Source: Methylobacterium aquaticum | GTDB taxonomy: Bacteria; Pseudomonadota; Alphaproteobacteria; Rhizobiales; Beijerinckiaceae | DNA: 64,000 bases | Direction: 5' to 3' | Assembly (NCBI RefSeq): GCF_016804325.1 | Contig: NZ_CP043627.1 | Span: forward strand, 158,501-222,500 | Shown here: positions 1-8,769 of the stretch, in pieces | Layout: every line of letters starts with the position of its first letter | Position numbering within the stretch: position 1 is the stretch's first letter | Program-made: the position numbers and the translations under genes | The notes under the pieces: model-generated | What the model was told of the DNA's origin: nothing | Database searches by the model: none | Seen by the model: the letters and a program-made list of their open reading frames with translations, nothing else

Positions 1-1014
1 GCCGCGGTTCTCGCCGCGGTAGAGCGAGGCGATCGCGCCGGGGGCGGCCTCGATGCCCTCGGAGATATCCTCGTCGAGGGCGATGCGGCCCTCATGATAC
101 CAGCCGGCGAGGTCGGCGATGGCCGCCTCGAACCGCGCCGCGTGGTCGAGCACCACGAAGCCGCTCCAGACGAGGCGCCGGGTCAGGATCTCGCGCTCGA
201 CGCGGGGGCCGGTCGGCGTCTCGGTCCAGCTCGCCACCGAGGCGGTGCCGCACTGGACGATCCGGCCACCGACGGCCATCCGCCGCAACGCCGTATCGAG
301 AATCGGCCCGCCGACATTGTCGAAATAGACGTTCACCCCCTCCGGCGCCTCCTCGCGCAGGGCGGCGGCCCAGTCGTCGGTGCGGTAGTTCCAGGCGGCG
401 TCATAGCCGTAGGCGTCGCGACAGCGGGCGACCTTGGCGTCGTCGCCGGTAAGGCCGAGCGGACGGCAGCCGAGGTTGCGGGCGATCTGGCCGACGAGGC
501 TGCCGACGGCGCCCGCGGCGGTCGAGACCAGCACCGTCTCCCCCGGTCGCGGCCGGCCGAGCTCGGTCAGCCCGAGATGGGCGGTGAGCCCGTTGAGGCC
601 CAGCAGCCCGGCATGGGCCGAGAGCGGCACCGCTTCGCGGCAGCGCCGGAAGATCGCCGAGACCGGGACAGCGGCGTAGTCCTGCCAGCCGAACCAGCCG
701 TACAGGAACTCACCCTCGGTGACGTCGGGTGCGTTCGAGCGGACCACGACGCCCACCGCCAGCGCCCGCATCGGTCCGCCGAGGGGCACGGGCTGGGAAT
801 AGTTGGCCTCGGCGCTGGCCCAGCCGCGCTGGGCCGGATCGACCGAGAGATAGAGGTTGCGCACCAGGATCTCGCCCGGGCCCGGCTCCGGCACCGGGAC
901 GGCGTCGAGGCTGAAATCGTCCGCTTGCGGAATGCCGGCGGGCCGACGGGCGAGCAGTACCCGGTGGTTGCGGTCGGGCAGGGTGTAGGCGGGACTATCG
1001 GTCGGGCCGGTCAC
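1..1014 (-). CDS. NADP-dependent MDR oxidoreductase (3' end cut)
   Basis: Medium-chain dehydrogenase/reductase of the zinc-free NADP-dependent alkenal / curcumin-reductase type, predicted to reduce activated double bonds in the cytoplasm. About 338 residues are present. The family is about 340 long, so only a few C-terminal residues fall outside the window. The nucleotide-binding stretch STAAGAVGS is visible, and the C-terminal sequence near GWYHEGRI and AIASLYRGEN is typical of the family. No cysteine-rich structural zinc lobe is present. The start is a GTG at 1014, chosen because AGAAGGAGA lies about 7 bases upstream of it. The gene stands apart from the downstream DUF1223 gene on the same strand. 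The family assignment is firm but the substrate is unknown. Confidence 0.85.
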   Translation of the reverse strand, partial: MTGPTDSPAYTLPDRNHRVLLARRPAGIPQADDFSLDAVPVPEPGPGEILVRNLYLSVDPAQRGWASAEANYSQPVPLGGPMRALAVGVVVRSNAPDVTEGEFLYGWFGWQDYAAVPVSAIFRRCREAVPLSAHAGLLGLNGLTAHLGLTELGRPRPGETVLVSTAAGAVGSLVGQIARNLGCRPLGLTGDDAKVARCRDAYGYDAAWNYRTDDWAAALREEAPEGVNVYFDNVGGPILDTALRRMAVGGRIVQCGTASVASWTETPTGPRVEREILTRRLVWSGFVVLDHAARFEAAIADLAGWYHEGRIALDEDISEGIEAAPGAIASLYRGENRG

Positions 1015-1100
1015 AGCGCGTCTCCTTCTGGCGGCGCATTCGTCCGGTGCCGCTCATCCCGCTCACAACGCCATCCCTCGCGCCGACGTCAACCAAGCTC

Positions 1101-1847
1101 TTACAATCCCGGCCCCCTGGCGGCCCCGAGGATGCGTCCCGGCCCGTTATGCTCGGCCTGGAGCACGACGACGTAGGAATCGGCGTCGGCCTGGTTGAGC
1201 GCCGTGCGGGGCACCTCGTAATGGGCCGGCGCGCCGCGCCAGGACCCGACATGGTGCATGCCCCGCACCACGTTGCGGTAGGTGACGGTACGGCCGCGAT
1301 TCTCCCCCCGCCCGATCGCGACGTCGCGGGAGCGGGCGATGGGCAGCAGCCAGACTTCGGCGGTGCGGCCGGCCTCGGGTGCCGGCCCGACATCGATCAC
1401 GATGCGGTCCGGGTCGATCTCGCTGTGGATCGCCACCGGCAGGCTCGCGGCGGTGCCGGGATCGCGGATGCTGCGCTCGAGCGCCGCCCGGTCGGAGCCG
1501 ACCACCGTCGCGGCGCCGTTCACCACCACCTGGGGCGTGAAGACCTGCCGGTCGCCGCGCATGCTCGCATAGGCCCGCTGGCGCGCGGTGAACGAGGTGC
1601 TGGCCAGCGTGTCCTTCCAGCCGAGATAGTCCCAGTAGGTCACCGGCAGGGTCAGCGCGATCACGCCCGGATCGCGCGACAGATCGTTGACCAGCCGGTC
1701 GGCCGGCGGGCAGGCCGAGCAGCCCTGGCTGGTGAAAAGCTCGACCACCGCCCGGGGCGGCACCTCCCCGGCATGCGCCGGCCCCGAGAGGCCGAGCCAG
1801 GCCGGACCCAAGCCGGCGAGCAGGCGGAGGAGGGCTACGCGCGTCAT
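1101..1847 (-). CDS. Secreted DUF1223 thioredoxin-like protein
   Basis: A 248-residue DUF1223 protein. A Sec signal peptide of about 26 residues ends at a GPAHA-G cleavage-like site. The mature part opens with the DUF1223 hallmark VELFTSQGCSACPPADRL, a CxxC pair (CSAC) in a thioredoxin-like fold, followed by the conserved VTYWDYLGWKD segment and the FTPQVVVNG strand. It should act in the periplasm, probably in a redox or metal-related role, but no reaction is established for the family. It lies between an MDR oxidoreductase and lpxXL on the same strand, with about 40 bases to lpxXL. Whether it belongs to the lipid A operon cannot be told from sequence. Confidence 0.85.
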   Translation of the reverse strand: MTRVALLRLLAGLGPAWLGLSGPAHAGEVPPRAVVELFTSQGCSACPPADRLVNDLSRDPGVIALTLPVTYWDYLGWKDTLASTSFTARQRAYASMRGDRQVFTPQVVVNGAATVVGSDRAALERSIRDPGTAASLPVAIHSEIDPDRIVIDVGPAPEAGRTAEVWLLPIARSRDVAIGRGENRGRTVTYRNVVRGMHHVGSWRGAPAHYEVPRTALNQADADSYVVVLQAEHNGPGRILGAARGPGL

Positions 1848-1887
1848 GCGTCATCAACACCCGGCCGGCCGGCGGAGAGAAGTCACG

Positions 1888-2856
1888 TTAGCTTGAGGCC
1901 GGAACGGCCGGGGCCCGGGAGACGGATTTCGGCAGCATCGCCGGGCGCCAGCGCCGGTGCATCCAAAGCCATTGCTCGGGGTGCTCGCGCACCCATCCGG
2001 CGATCACGTCGGTCATCGCCTGCATGGCGCCCTGCACGTCGACGGCACCGCCCGCGTCGCGGGGCAGGTCGAGGCCGGGGGTCAGTTCGAGGCGAAAGCG
2101 GTCGCCGGGCAGCCGGATCACCCGTACCCCGTGGACGGGGCAGTCGTAGTGCCGGGCGAGCTTGGCGAGCAGCGGGTTCACCAGCGCCGGCTGGCCGAGG
2201 AAATCCACCACCACCCCGCGGGTGAAATGCTGGTCGACCAGCATGCCGAGATGGCCGCCGCGCTCCACGACGCCCTGCATCTTGAAGGCGGCACCGGGGC
2301 CGGCCGCGGTCAGGCCGCCCATCGTGGCGCGGCGCACCTCCTGCACCAGCTGCGCCGCCGCCGGGCTGTTCGGTGGACGGAACACCGCGCTCGCCTCCAG
2401 GCCGAACCGGGCGGCGCAGATCGCCGGCAATTCCCAGTTGCCGAGATGGGCCGAGAAGATCAGCCCCGGCTTGCCGTCGTCGCGCAACCCGAAGAAATGC
2501 TCGATGCCCTCGACCTCGATCCGTCCCGCCTCTGCTGCAGCGGGGTCGTAGTCGAAGATCTCGGCGAGATGGGCGTATTCGGCGCCGGTGCGGCCGAGAT
2601 TGTCCCAGGAGCCCAGCGCGATGGCGGCGATCTCCGCCTCGCCCTTCCCGGGGAAGGACTGGCGCAGGTTCTTGAGCGCGGTGCGGTGCGAGGGCAGCCG
2701 GGGGCCGATCGCCCGGGCGATCGCCGCGCCTGCCGCGGCGGCGCGCACCGGGCCGAGCCAGCGGGCGAGCGCGAAGAGCGCGCGGATCACGAAGACCATC
2801 GGCAGGCCGGCGAGGCGGGACAGGGCGCGGTAGAGCCTCAGCTTCAAGCGCAGCAC
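1888..2856 (-). CDS. lpxXL: Lipid A very-long-chain acyltransferase LpxXL
   Basis: HtrB/LpxL-family lipid A late acyltransferase of about 322 residues. Its position at the end of the acpXL-fab-adh cluster identifies it as LpxXL, which moves the 27-hydroxyoctacosanoyl-type chain from AcpXL to lipid A at the inner membrane. An N-terminal hydrophobic segment (about residues 18-50) is followed by the catalytic HX4E motif in FSAHLGNWEL and by a conserved substrate-binding region (AVFRPPNSP, MLVDQHF). I chose the GTG at 2856, which gives the usual VLRLKLRLYRALSRL start. The reading frame continues open upstream for over a kilobase, but there it runs opposite or across adh2XL and is not coding. A start at the internal ATG 19 codons later is less likely. 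Confidence 0.85.
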   Translation of the reverse strand: MLRLKLRLYRALSRLAGLPMVFVIRALFALARWLGPVRAAAAGAAIARAIGPRLPSHRTALKNLRQSFPGKGEAEIAAIALGSWDNLGRTGAEYAHLAEIFDYDPAAAEAGRIEVEGIEHFFGLRDDGKPGLIFSAHLGNWELPAICAARFGLEASAVFRPPNSPAAAQLVQEVRRATMGGLTAAGPGAAFKMQGVVERGGHLGMLVDQHFTRGVVVDFLGQPALVNPLLAKLARHYDCPVHGVRVIRLPGDRFRLELTPGLDLPRDAGGAVDVQGAMQAMTDVIAGWVREHPEQWLWMHRRWRPAMLPKSVSRAPAVPASS

Positions 2857-3011
2857 GATGATCTCACGAAGCAATCCGGGCGGGAGAACGGGCAGGCAGG
2901 CGAATTCGCGCAAGCTGGTCTTCGCCCTGCACGTCGCCTCTTCTCGCGCCGGATGGGTTCGCGCAAGGGCGCGCGGGCCATCCCCGCGCACTTCCCGTGC
3001 CGATGTGGCCT

Positions 3012-4034
3012 TTAGAGCGTCACCAGCATCTTGCCGAACACCTTGCGCGATTCGAGCCGCTCCAGCCCTTGCGCGAAATCGCCGAGCGGCAGCACCGTGT
3101 CGATCACCGGATTCATCCCGCCCGCCATCTTGTCGAGGGCGTCGCGGATGTTGGCGATGCGGCAGCCGAACGAGCCGGTGATGCGGTATTGCTGCTGGAA
3201 CAGCTGCATCAGGTTCATGGTGGTGGAGACGCCGGAGGTCGACCCGCAGGTGACGAGCCGCCCGCCGCGCTTGAGGCAGAGAAGCGAGCCGTTCCAGGTC
3301 TCCGGCCCGACATGCTCGAAGACCACGTCGACGCCCTTGCGCCTGGTGGCCTTGCGCACCTCGCCCTCGAAGCGCTCGGTCCGGTAGTTGATGACGTGGT
3401 CGGCGCCGAGGGCCTTGGCCTTCTCGCCCTTGGCATCGTCGCCGACGGTGGTGAACACCGTGCAGCCGATCGCCTTCGCCATCTTGATCGCCGTGGTGCC
3501 GATGCCCGATCCGCCGGCATGGACCAGGATGGTCTCGCCGGGCTCGAGCTTGGCGTTGTCGAACAGCATGTGCTGCACGGTGCCGAAGGCGATCGGCGCG
3601 CAGGCGGCATCGGTGAAGCTGACGGAATCGGGCACCCGCACCACGAGGCGGGCCGGCAGGTTGACGAACTCGCGGGCGAAGCCGTCGACGTGGAAGCCGA
3701 GCACGCCGCCGACCTCCTCGCAGAGGTTGTCGCGGCCCTTGCGGCAGGCGCGGCATCGGCCGCAGGTCAGAGCGCCGTAGGGCGCGACCTTGTCGCCGAC
3801 CTTGAGACCCTCCACGCCCTCGCCGAGGGCCGCGATCTCGCCGGCCGCCTCGGCGCCGACGGTGAGCGGCAGCTTGCGCTTGGCGAAGGCCATGCCGCGA
3901 AAGCCCCAGACGTCGATGAAGTTGAGGCCGACGGCGCGGACCCGGATCTGCACCTCGCCGGGGCCGGGGGCATCCGGGTCGGGGACCTCGGTCAGGCGCA
4001 GGTCGCGGTCGCCGAAGAGCTGGAGGGCTTTCAT
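3012..4034 (-). CDS. adh2XL: Zinc-type MDR dehydrogenase, Adh2XL-like
   Basis: A 340-residue medium-chain dehydrogenase. A GroES-like N-terminal lobe carries four cysteines at 91, 94, 97 and 105 that match a structural zinc site. The Rossmann lobe has the ILVHAGGSGIGTTAIKMAK nucleotide-binding turn. In rhizobia the alcohol dehydrogenase in this slot, between the ketoacyl synthases and lpxXL, belongs to the pathway for the 27-hydroxy-C28 acyl chain of lipid A. By synteny this is adh2XL, although its exact step is not defined. The start ATG at 4034 has AAGGA a few bases upstream. It is separated from the gene before it by a long hairpin element, so transcription through the cluster may be interrupted or modulated here. 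Confidence 0.8.
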   Translation of the reverse strand: MKALQLFGDRDLRLTEVPDPDAPGPGEVQIRVRAVGLNFIDVWGFRGMAFAKRKLPLTVGAEAAGEIAALGEGVEGLKVGDKVAPYGALTCGRCRACRKGRDNLCEEVGGVLGFHVDGFAREFVNLPARLVVRVPDSVSFTDAACAPIAFGTVQHMLFDNAKLEPGETILVHAGGSGIGTTAIKMAKAIGCTVFTTVGDDAKGEKAKALGADHVINYRTERFEGEVRKATRRKGVDVVFEHVGPETWNGSLLCLKRGGRLVTCGSTSGVSTTMNLMQLFQQQYRITGSFGCRIANIRDALDKMAGGMNPVIDTVLPLGDFAQGLERLESRKVFGKMLVTL

Positions 4035-4058
4035 GGGGGTCCTTCGTCAGACGAGCGC

Positions 4059-4171
4059 CTTCCCCTCCCCCCTGTGGGGAGGGGCTAGGGGTGGGGGTGG
4101 TGCCGGAGAGACCTCGCGCTCTACGCGGCACCACCCCCACCTCCGGCTCCTCCCCACAGGGGGGAGGGGAG
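4059..4171. repeat. 113-bp palindromic intergenic element
   Basis: Two arms of about 46 bases are almost exact reverse complements. The left arm starts CTTCCCCTCCCCCCTGTGGG and the right arm ends CCACAGGGGGGAGGGGAGG; the inner parts GGGGTGGGGGTGGTGCC and GGCACCACCCCCACC also pair. Together they form one very large hairpin between adh2XL and the SH3-like gene. The same style of element, with similar outer arms, occurs at 48404-48573. It is probably a dispersed REP/BIME-type repeat. Confidence 0.85.
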
Positions 4172-4268
4172 GCGCGCTACATGTAAACGGAAGAACACAC
4201 GGGAGAGGGTATCCCGCGCCTTCGTGTCAGCCGGACGTAAACCGCCGGGCCAGGAACGACAACAGACG

Positions 4269-4571
4269 TCACTCCGGCGTCAGATACCGCCGCCGCGCCC
4301 AGCCGACGATCGGCCCGAGCTTCACCCGGCACCAGGTCAGGCCGCTCGGGGTGTCGTTGGTGCAGCCGAAGCCGCGCAGGCGCCCGCGGGGCGGCGCCTG
4401 CCCGAGGGCCGGGGAGTCGGCGTCCGGCGCCTCGCGGATGCTGAGCGTGTCGCCCGGGGGCAGCCCCTCGACCCGGAAGAACTCCAGTCGGCCGAATTCC
4501 TGCGCCTGGACCGACGCCGGAACGAGGAGGAGGGCCGCCGCCAGGGCGGCGCACGCGAGGGGGTACCGCAT
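4269..4571 (-). CDS. Small secreted SH3-like protein
   Basis: A 100-residue protein. An N-terminal signal peptide of about 23 residues (ALAAALLLVPASVQAQ) precedes a short domain with the SH3b-like pattern: LSIREAPDADSP near the start, a cysteine in GFGCTN, then LTWCRVKLG and GWARRRYL at the end. The two cysteines may form a disulfide. Bacterial SH3-type domains of this size often sit in the periplasm and bind peptidoglycan or protein ligands, but no function is known here. It follows the fabG-like gene by 12 bases, so it is probably cotranscribed with the lipid A acyl-chain cluster. It has no counterpart that I know of in the rhizobial version of the cluster. Confidence 0.7.
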   Translation of the reverse strand: MRYPLACAALAAALLLVPASVQAQEFGRLEFFRVEGLPPGDTLSIREAPDADSPALGQAPPRGRLRGFGCTNDTPSGLTWCRVKLGPIVGWARRRYLTPE

Positions 4572-4583
4572 GGATCCGGTTCG

Positions 4584-5351
4584 TCAGGTGCGATGGATGC
4601 CCATCATCGCGGTGAGCCCGCCATCTACCGGCAGCACCGTGCCGGTGATGTAGCCCGCTCCGGGGCTCAGCAGGAATGCGACGAGATCGGCCACCTCCGC
4701 CGGTGCGGCGAAGCGCCCGGCGGGGATCTGCTTCTCCATCCCGGCGCGGTGGGCGGCGTAGGGTGCCATCATGTCGGTGTCGATGAAGCCCGGGGCCACC
4801 ACGTTGACGGTGACGCCGCGACGGGCCGACTCGATCGCCAGCGTCCGGCAATAGGCGATCAGCGCGCCCTTGCTCGCCGCATAGGCGGCATTTCCCGGAT
4901 TGGCCCGGAGCGCCGCCACCGAGCCGATCGCCACGATGCGCCCGGCCTTCGCCCGGGTCATCGGCCGCACCAGCGCCTTGGCCAGCCGGGTCAGCGACCA
5001 GAAATTGACCTGCATCGCGGCTTCCGCCCGGTCCTGGTCGAGCACGGCGGCGAGGCTGTCGCAGGGCTGGCCGGCATTGTGGACGAGACCGAAGATCCCC
5101 TCGCCCTCCATCAGGCTACAGAAATCGTCGAGCGCCGCCTTGTCCGCGAGGTCGAGGCCGTGGGGCCGCACCCGCTGCTCGGGGTGGAGGGCGGTGAGTT
5201 CCAGCGCCAGCGCCTCGGCGGCAGCCTGCGAGCCGCGATAGGTGAAGTCGACGTCGTGGCCGGACGCCATCAGCGCCCGCACGATCGCGGCGCCGAGGCC
5301 CCGCGCGCCGCCGGTGACGAGGACGCGGCGGTTATGCACAGGCGCGCTCAC
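4584..5351 (-). CDS. FabG-like 3-oxoacyl-ACP reductase
   Basis: A classical short-chain dehydrogenase of 255 residues. The TGGARGLG cofactor loop is at about 13-20, HNAG at 91-94, catalytic Ser144 and the YxxxK pair Tyr157/Lys161 are present, and GGLTAMMG closes the chain. The start codon overlaps the stop of fabF1XL (ATGA at 5348-5351), so the two are translationally coupled. From this context it most likely reduces the 3-oxoacyl-AcpXL intermediates made by the ketoacyl synthases during elongation of the very-long acyl chain. In the rhizobial acpXL clusters I know of, no reductase is encoded in the operon, so this one appears to be an addition. The SDR assignment is certain; the specific substrate is inferred. 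Confidence 0.85.
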   Translation of the reverse strand: MSAPVHNRRVLVTGGARGLGAAIVRALMASGHDVDFTYRGSQAAAEALALELTALHPEQRVRPHGLDLADKAALDDFCSLMEGEGIFGLVHNAGQPCDSLAAVLDQDRAEAAMQVNFWSLTRLAKALVRPMTRAKAGRIVAIGSVAALRANPGNAAYAASKGALIAYCRTLAIESARRGVTVNVVAPGFIDTDMMAPYAAHRAGMEKQIPAGRFAAPAEVADLVAFLLSPGAGYITGTVLPVDGGLTAMMGIHRT

Positions 5352-6619
5352 GCGGGTTCCGCCCCGAACACCAGGCAGGTGTTCTGTCCGCCGAAGCCGA
5401 AGGAGTTCGACAGCACCGTCGTCACCGGCACGTCGCGGGCGGTCGTCACCACGTCCAGCGGAATCGCCGGATCGGGGATCGCGTAGTTCAGGGTCGGGGG
5501 CACCCGGCCATGGGCGATGGTGAGGAGCGAGAACGCCGCCTCGACCGCGCCGGCGGCGGTGAGCGTGTGGCCGATCATCGACTTGTTGGAGGAGATCGGC
5601 ACCGCGCGCATCCGCTCGCCGAACACCGCGAGGCAGCCCATCGCCTCCATCTTGTCGTTCTCCGGCGTGCCGGTGCCGTGGGCGTTCACCGTGTCGATCC
5701 GGTCGGGATGCAGGCCGGCATCGTCGAGCGCGGCGCGGATCGCCGCGACGACAGGCGCGCCGTCGGGGCTCGAGCGGGTGCGGTGGAAGCCGTCGCCCTT
5801 CTCGCCGCAGCCGAGCACGTAGCCGAGGATCCTGGCGCCGCGGGCGCGGGCGTGGCTTGCGCTCTCCAGCACCAGCGCGGCGGCGCCCTCGCCCATCACG
5901 AAGCCGTCGCGGTTCTTGGCGAAGGGTTTCGAGGCGGCCTCGGGCGGGTCGTTCTGGGTCGAGAGGGCGGAGAGCAGCGAGAACCGGATCAGCGATTCCG
6001 GGTTCACCGAGCCGTCGGTGCCGATGCAGAGCGCCGCCTCGACCTCGCCGCGGCGGATCGCCTCGACGCCGAGCTGGATCGCGGTCGCGCCCGACGAGCA
6101 GGCGGTCGAGAGCGAGATCGGCGAGCCCTTGGTGCCGAAGCGGTCGGCGATGCGATCGGCGACGGTGCCGAAGATGAACAGGTCGTGCCAGTCGTCGAAG
6201 CGCCGGCTGGCGGCCGCCCGCAGCAGGTCGGCATAGGTCACGTCACCGTTGGTGGCCGCGGCCTCCGCGAGCGCCTGGCGCTGCGGCCACTCGATCTCGA
6301 CCGGCGGCACCGCCATGAACAGGGCGCCCGGGAAATCGCCCGGGAGGCCGGCCTGCGCCACCGCCTCGTCGGCGGCGGCCTCGGCGAAACGCTGCGAGAG
6401 CAGCGGCGCCACCATCGGGTCGGCGGCGATGAAATCGACCGTGCCGGCGATGCGGGTGCGAAGCCCCTCGGTCGGGAACCGGGTGATGGCGTGGATGCCG
6501 GAGCGCCCGGAGGTCAGCGCCGCCCAGTTGTCGGCGGCTCCTTGGCCCAGCGAGGTCACCACGCCGAGGCCGGTGACCGCCACCAGGGGACGGCCCATCG
6601 CGTCGCGGTCGCGGCTCAT
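5348..6619 (-). CDS. fabF1XL: 3-oxoacyl-ACP synthase FabF1XL (active KAS)
   Basis: KAS II-type condensing enzyme of 423 residues with all three catalytic residues: Cys174 in STACSSG, His314 in NAHGTGT and His351 in IGHTLTAAG. It is the active condensing enzyme for elongating the very-long-chain acyl group on AcpXL. The ATG at 6619 overlaps the stop of fabF2XL as ATGA. This is preferred over upstream in-frame starts, which would run into fabF2XL. It forms a tightly coupled set with fabF2XL before it and the fabG-like reductase after it. Family members are about 420-430 residues, so the length is normal. Its neighbour FabF2XL lacks the nucleophile, and the two may form a heterodimer. Confidence 0.9.
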   Translation of the reverse strand: MSRDRDAMGRPLVAVTGLGVVTSLGQGAADNWAALTSGRSGIHAITRFPTEGLRTRIAGTVDFIAADPMVAPLLSQRFAEAAADEAVAQAGLPGDFPGALFMAVPPVEIEWPQRQALAEAAATNGDVTYADLLRAAASRRFDDWHDLFIFGTVADRIADRFGTKGSPISLSTACSSGATAIQLGVEAIRRGEVEAALCIGTDGSVNPESLIRFSLLSALSTQNDPPEAASKPFAKNRDGFVMGEGAAALVLESASHARARGARILGYVLGCGEKGDGFHRTRSSPDGAPVVAAIRAALDDAGLHPDRIDTVNAHGTGTPENDKMEAMGCLAVFGERMRAVPISSNKSMIGHTLTAAGAVEAAFSLLTIAHGRVPPTLNYAIPDPAIPLDVVTTARDVPVTTVLSNSFGFGGQNTCLVFGAEPA

Positions 6620-7755
6620 GCGGTGTCCCCTGCTCTGGTGAGGCGCAGCACGCCCTCGCCCCGGCGGTGGCCGACCGTCGTGACGGCGACCTCGCATGCG
6701 TCCCCCGACGCCACCAGGGCGGCGGCGAGCGCCGCACCGAAGGGGGCGGCGGCCTCCAGCGTGTGGCCGGTGAGGTCGCCGAGCGCCCGGACCGGCGCCC
6801 GCGGCGCCAGGGTCGTCAATGCGTCTCGCTCCTCGCCGGTGATGCCGGCGCAGCCGGTGGCGGCGGAGATCACGGCGTCGGGGTCGGTGACGCCGACCTG
6901 GCCCCAGAGCCCGGTCAGGCTCGCCGCCACGCTGCCGTCCCGGCGCTTCGTGCGGTCGCTCGCCACCGCCTCGAGCCGGGCGAGCGCCCGGGCGCCGCGG
7001 GCCCTGGCATGGTCCTCGGCCTCCAGCACCAGGAAGGCGGCGCCGGAGCCGAGGATGAAGCCGGGCGCGTCGCCGCGCTCGAAGACCGGGCGATACTCGG
7101 GTTTAGAGAGGTAGCCGCCCATCTCGTGGATCAGCAGCACGTCGGCCCGCTCGGCATTGTACGAGCCGCCCACCAGAACGATGTCGAGCTGGCCGGCGCC
7201 GATGCGGGCCTGCGCAATGCGCAACGCGTCCACGCCGCTCGATTCCTCGCCCATGAAAGTGCGCGAGGCCCCGGTGACGCCATGCACGATGGCGATGTTG
7301 CCGGCGAGCAGGTTCGAGAGCTGGGCGAGGAACAGCGTCGGCCGCAGGTCGTTCTGCAGGCGCTCGTTGAGGTAGGTGCCCGGATCGGATGCCTGGCGCA
7401 GGCCGGTGAGGATCTGGCCGTCGACCGCGTAGTCGCGCTCGCCGCCGCCCGCCGCCACGACGAGGTGCATGGCGGCCTTCAAGGCCGCATCGGCCTTGGC
7501 GCCGGCCGCGTCGAGGGCGAGGCCGGCGGCGTAGACGCCGAGCCGCTGCCACGGCTCCATCTGCCGCTGGTCGGATTTTTTCGGGATCTGCCCGTCGAGG
7601 GTGAGCGGCGCGACCGGGTGGACCGGGTACGGCGCGAAGGTCTCGGCATCGCTCCGCGGCGCCTCGGCCGACCGGTAGGCCGAGAGATGCGCCTCGACGC
7701 CCTCGCCCGCGCAGGAGACGAGCCCGAGGCCCGTGACGACAACAGGCCGGGTCAC
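6616..7755 (-). CDS. fabF2XL: KAS-like protein FabF2XL lacking the catalytic Cys
   Basis: A beta-ketoacyl-synthase fold protein of 379 residues that starts like KAS II (VVVTGLGLVSCAGEG). Where the nucleophile motif TACSSG belongs it reads GEESSG (169-174), so glutamate 171 replaces cysteine. The first catalytic histidine motif (NAHGTGT) is also gone, replaced by ATGCAGIT near 299-306. The second histidine, His331 in TGHTLEAA, remains. It therefore resembles chain-length factors and KSQ-type subunits rather than a condensing enzyme. By synteny it is FabF2XL of the acpXL cluster. I infer that it pairs with FabF1XL to set the acyl-chain length. Its start overlaps the fabZXL stop (7752-7755), and its stop overlaps the fabF1XL start. 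Confidence 0.88.
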   Translation of the reverse strand: MTRPVVVTGLGLVSCAGEGVEAHLSAYRSAEAPRSDAETFAPYPVHPVAPLTLDGQIPKKSDQRQMEPWQRLGVYAAGLALDAAGAKADAALKAAMHLVVAAGGGERDYAVDGQILTGLRQASDPGTYLNERLQNDLRPTLFLAQLSNLLAGNIAIVHGVTGASRTFMGEESSGVDALRIAQARIGAGQLDIVLVGGSYNAERADVLLIHEMGGYLSKPEYRPVFERGDAPGFILGSGAAFLVLEAEDHARARGARALARLEAVASDRTKRRDGSVAASLTGLWGQVGVTDPDAVISAATGCAGITGEERDALTTLAPRAPVRALGDLTGHTLEAAAPFGAALAAALVASGDACEVAVTTVGHRRGEGVLRLTRAGDTA

Positions 7756-8216
7756 GAATCCGCTCCGTCGGGAAGGCCGATGCGGGCGGTGCGCTCGCGC
7801 ATGAGCGCGCCGAGACCGTCCGGGAACGGCATGGTCCGGAACCGCAATTCGGCGTTGCAGATCGGCTTGCCGTCGGAGCGGATCGCCGCCTTGGTCACGG
7901 CGTAGCCCGAGCCGTCATGCTCCAGGCTCGCCTCGACCTCCAGCACGGCCCCGGGGCCGACGAAGGAGCGGAAGCGTGCCTTGTCGACGCCCATCAGGAA
8001 CGGCATGTGGCTGAAGGACGCACGGGCGAGCAGCAGGTAGCCGGAGGCCTGCGCCATCGTCTCGGTGAGGAGCACGCCCGGCACCAGGGGGTGGCCGGGG
8101 AAATGCCCCTCGAAGACCGGGCTCGCATCCGGCACCGTGGCGAGCGCCGCGATGCGCCCCTCGGCGCGGTCGAGGCTCACGACCCGGTCGATCATGTCGA
8201 AATATTCGAGGCGCAT
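7752..8216 (-). CDS. fabZXL: 3-hydroxyacyl-ACP dehydratase FabZXL
   Basis: A 154-residue hot-dog-fold dehydratase of the FabZ/FabA type. The catalytic histidine lies in FEGHFPGHPLVPGVLLTE (about residues 35-52), followed by the acyl-binding helix TMAQASGYLLLA. It removes water from 3-hydroxyacyl-AcpXL during chain elongation in the cytoplasm. It lies 24 bases downstream of acpXL and overlaps fabF2XL by four bases, the same order as in the rhizobial acpXL operons. Members are usually about 150 residues, so it looks complete. Confidence 0.87.
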   Translation of the reverse strand: MRLEYFDMIDRVVSLDRAEGRIAALATVPDASPVFEGHFPGHPLVPGVLLTETMAQASGYLLLARASFSHMPFLMGVDKARFRSFVGPGAVLEVEASLEHDGSGYAVTKAAIRSDGKPICNAELRFRTMPFPDGLGALMRERTARIGLPDGADS

Positions 8217-8240
8217 CCCGGCGGCCGCCCTAAACCCGGC

Positions 8241-8528
8241 TCAGACCTTGGCGGCCTTCTCGGCCACCAGGCCGTCGATGCGCTCGCAGAGGTTCTTCAG
8301 CACGAAGTACTGCTCGGCCGGAACCTTGCCCTCGTTGACCTCCTGGGTCCACTGCTCGAGGGGCAGCTTGATCCCGAAGGACTTGTCGATCTCGAAGGCG
8401 ATGTCGAGGAAGGCCAGGCTGTCGATGCCCAGATCGTCGATGGCGTGGCTCTCCGGCGTGATCTTCTCGCGCGGGATGTCGGCGACGTCGGCGATGATGG
8501 TGGCGACGCGGTCGAAGGTGTCGGACAT
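8241..8528 (-). CDS. acpXL: Acyl carrier protein AcpXL
   Basis: A 95-residue specialised acyl carrier protein, longer than the housekeeping ACP (about 78). The phosphopantetheine attachment serine is Ser37 in [12 protein letters not shown]. The extended second half, [14 protein letters not shown] followed by [15 protein letters not shown], is characteristic of AcpXL, which carries the C28-type hydroxy acyl chain for lipid A. The start at 8528 gives the usual [18 protein letters not shown] beginning. It is the first gene of the minus-strand cluster and is separated from the divergent AI-2E-type transporter gene by about 240 bases, where the operon promoter should lie. Confidence 0.93.
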   Translation of the reverse strand: MSDTFDRVATIIADVADIPREKITPESHAIDDLGIDSLAFLDIAFEIDKSFGIKLPLEQWTQEVNEGKVPAEQYFVLKNLCERIDGLVAEKAAKV

Positions 8529-8769
8529 GGACGTGCAGCCGTCTTCCTGCTGAGGTCTGGCTCGAACGGCGCGACCTCCGGGCACCGCCCGCACCCCGGC
8601 CACGAAACCGCCTCCCCGAAAAGGGTCCGCCGGGCATGGCCCGGTCGAGGGGCCCGCATACACGAGGGGGGACGGGCCGGCAACCGCGCGGCGTTTCCGC
8701 CAGGCGCCCCCTGCCCTAGGTCAGGTCGGACGACGCGCCCGCGGCAACGCGGGAAGGATGACAGCCGGC

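Noticed and set aside
1888..4140. One 750-codon protein covering lpxXL and the region of adh2XL
   Set aside because: The upstream two-thirds lie in a wrong frame over the dehydrogenase gene, which has an obvious frame of its own; only the last 322 codons are the acyltransferase.
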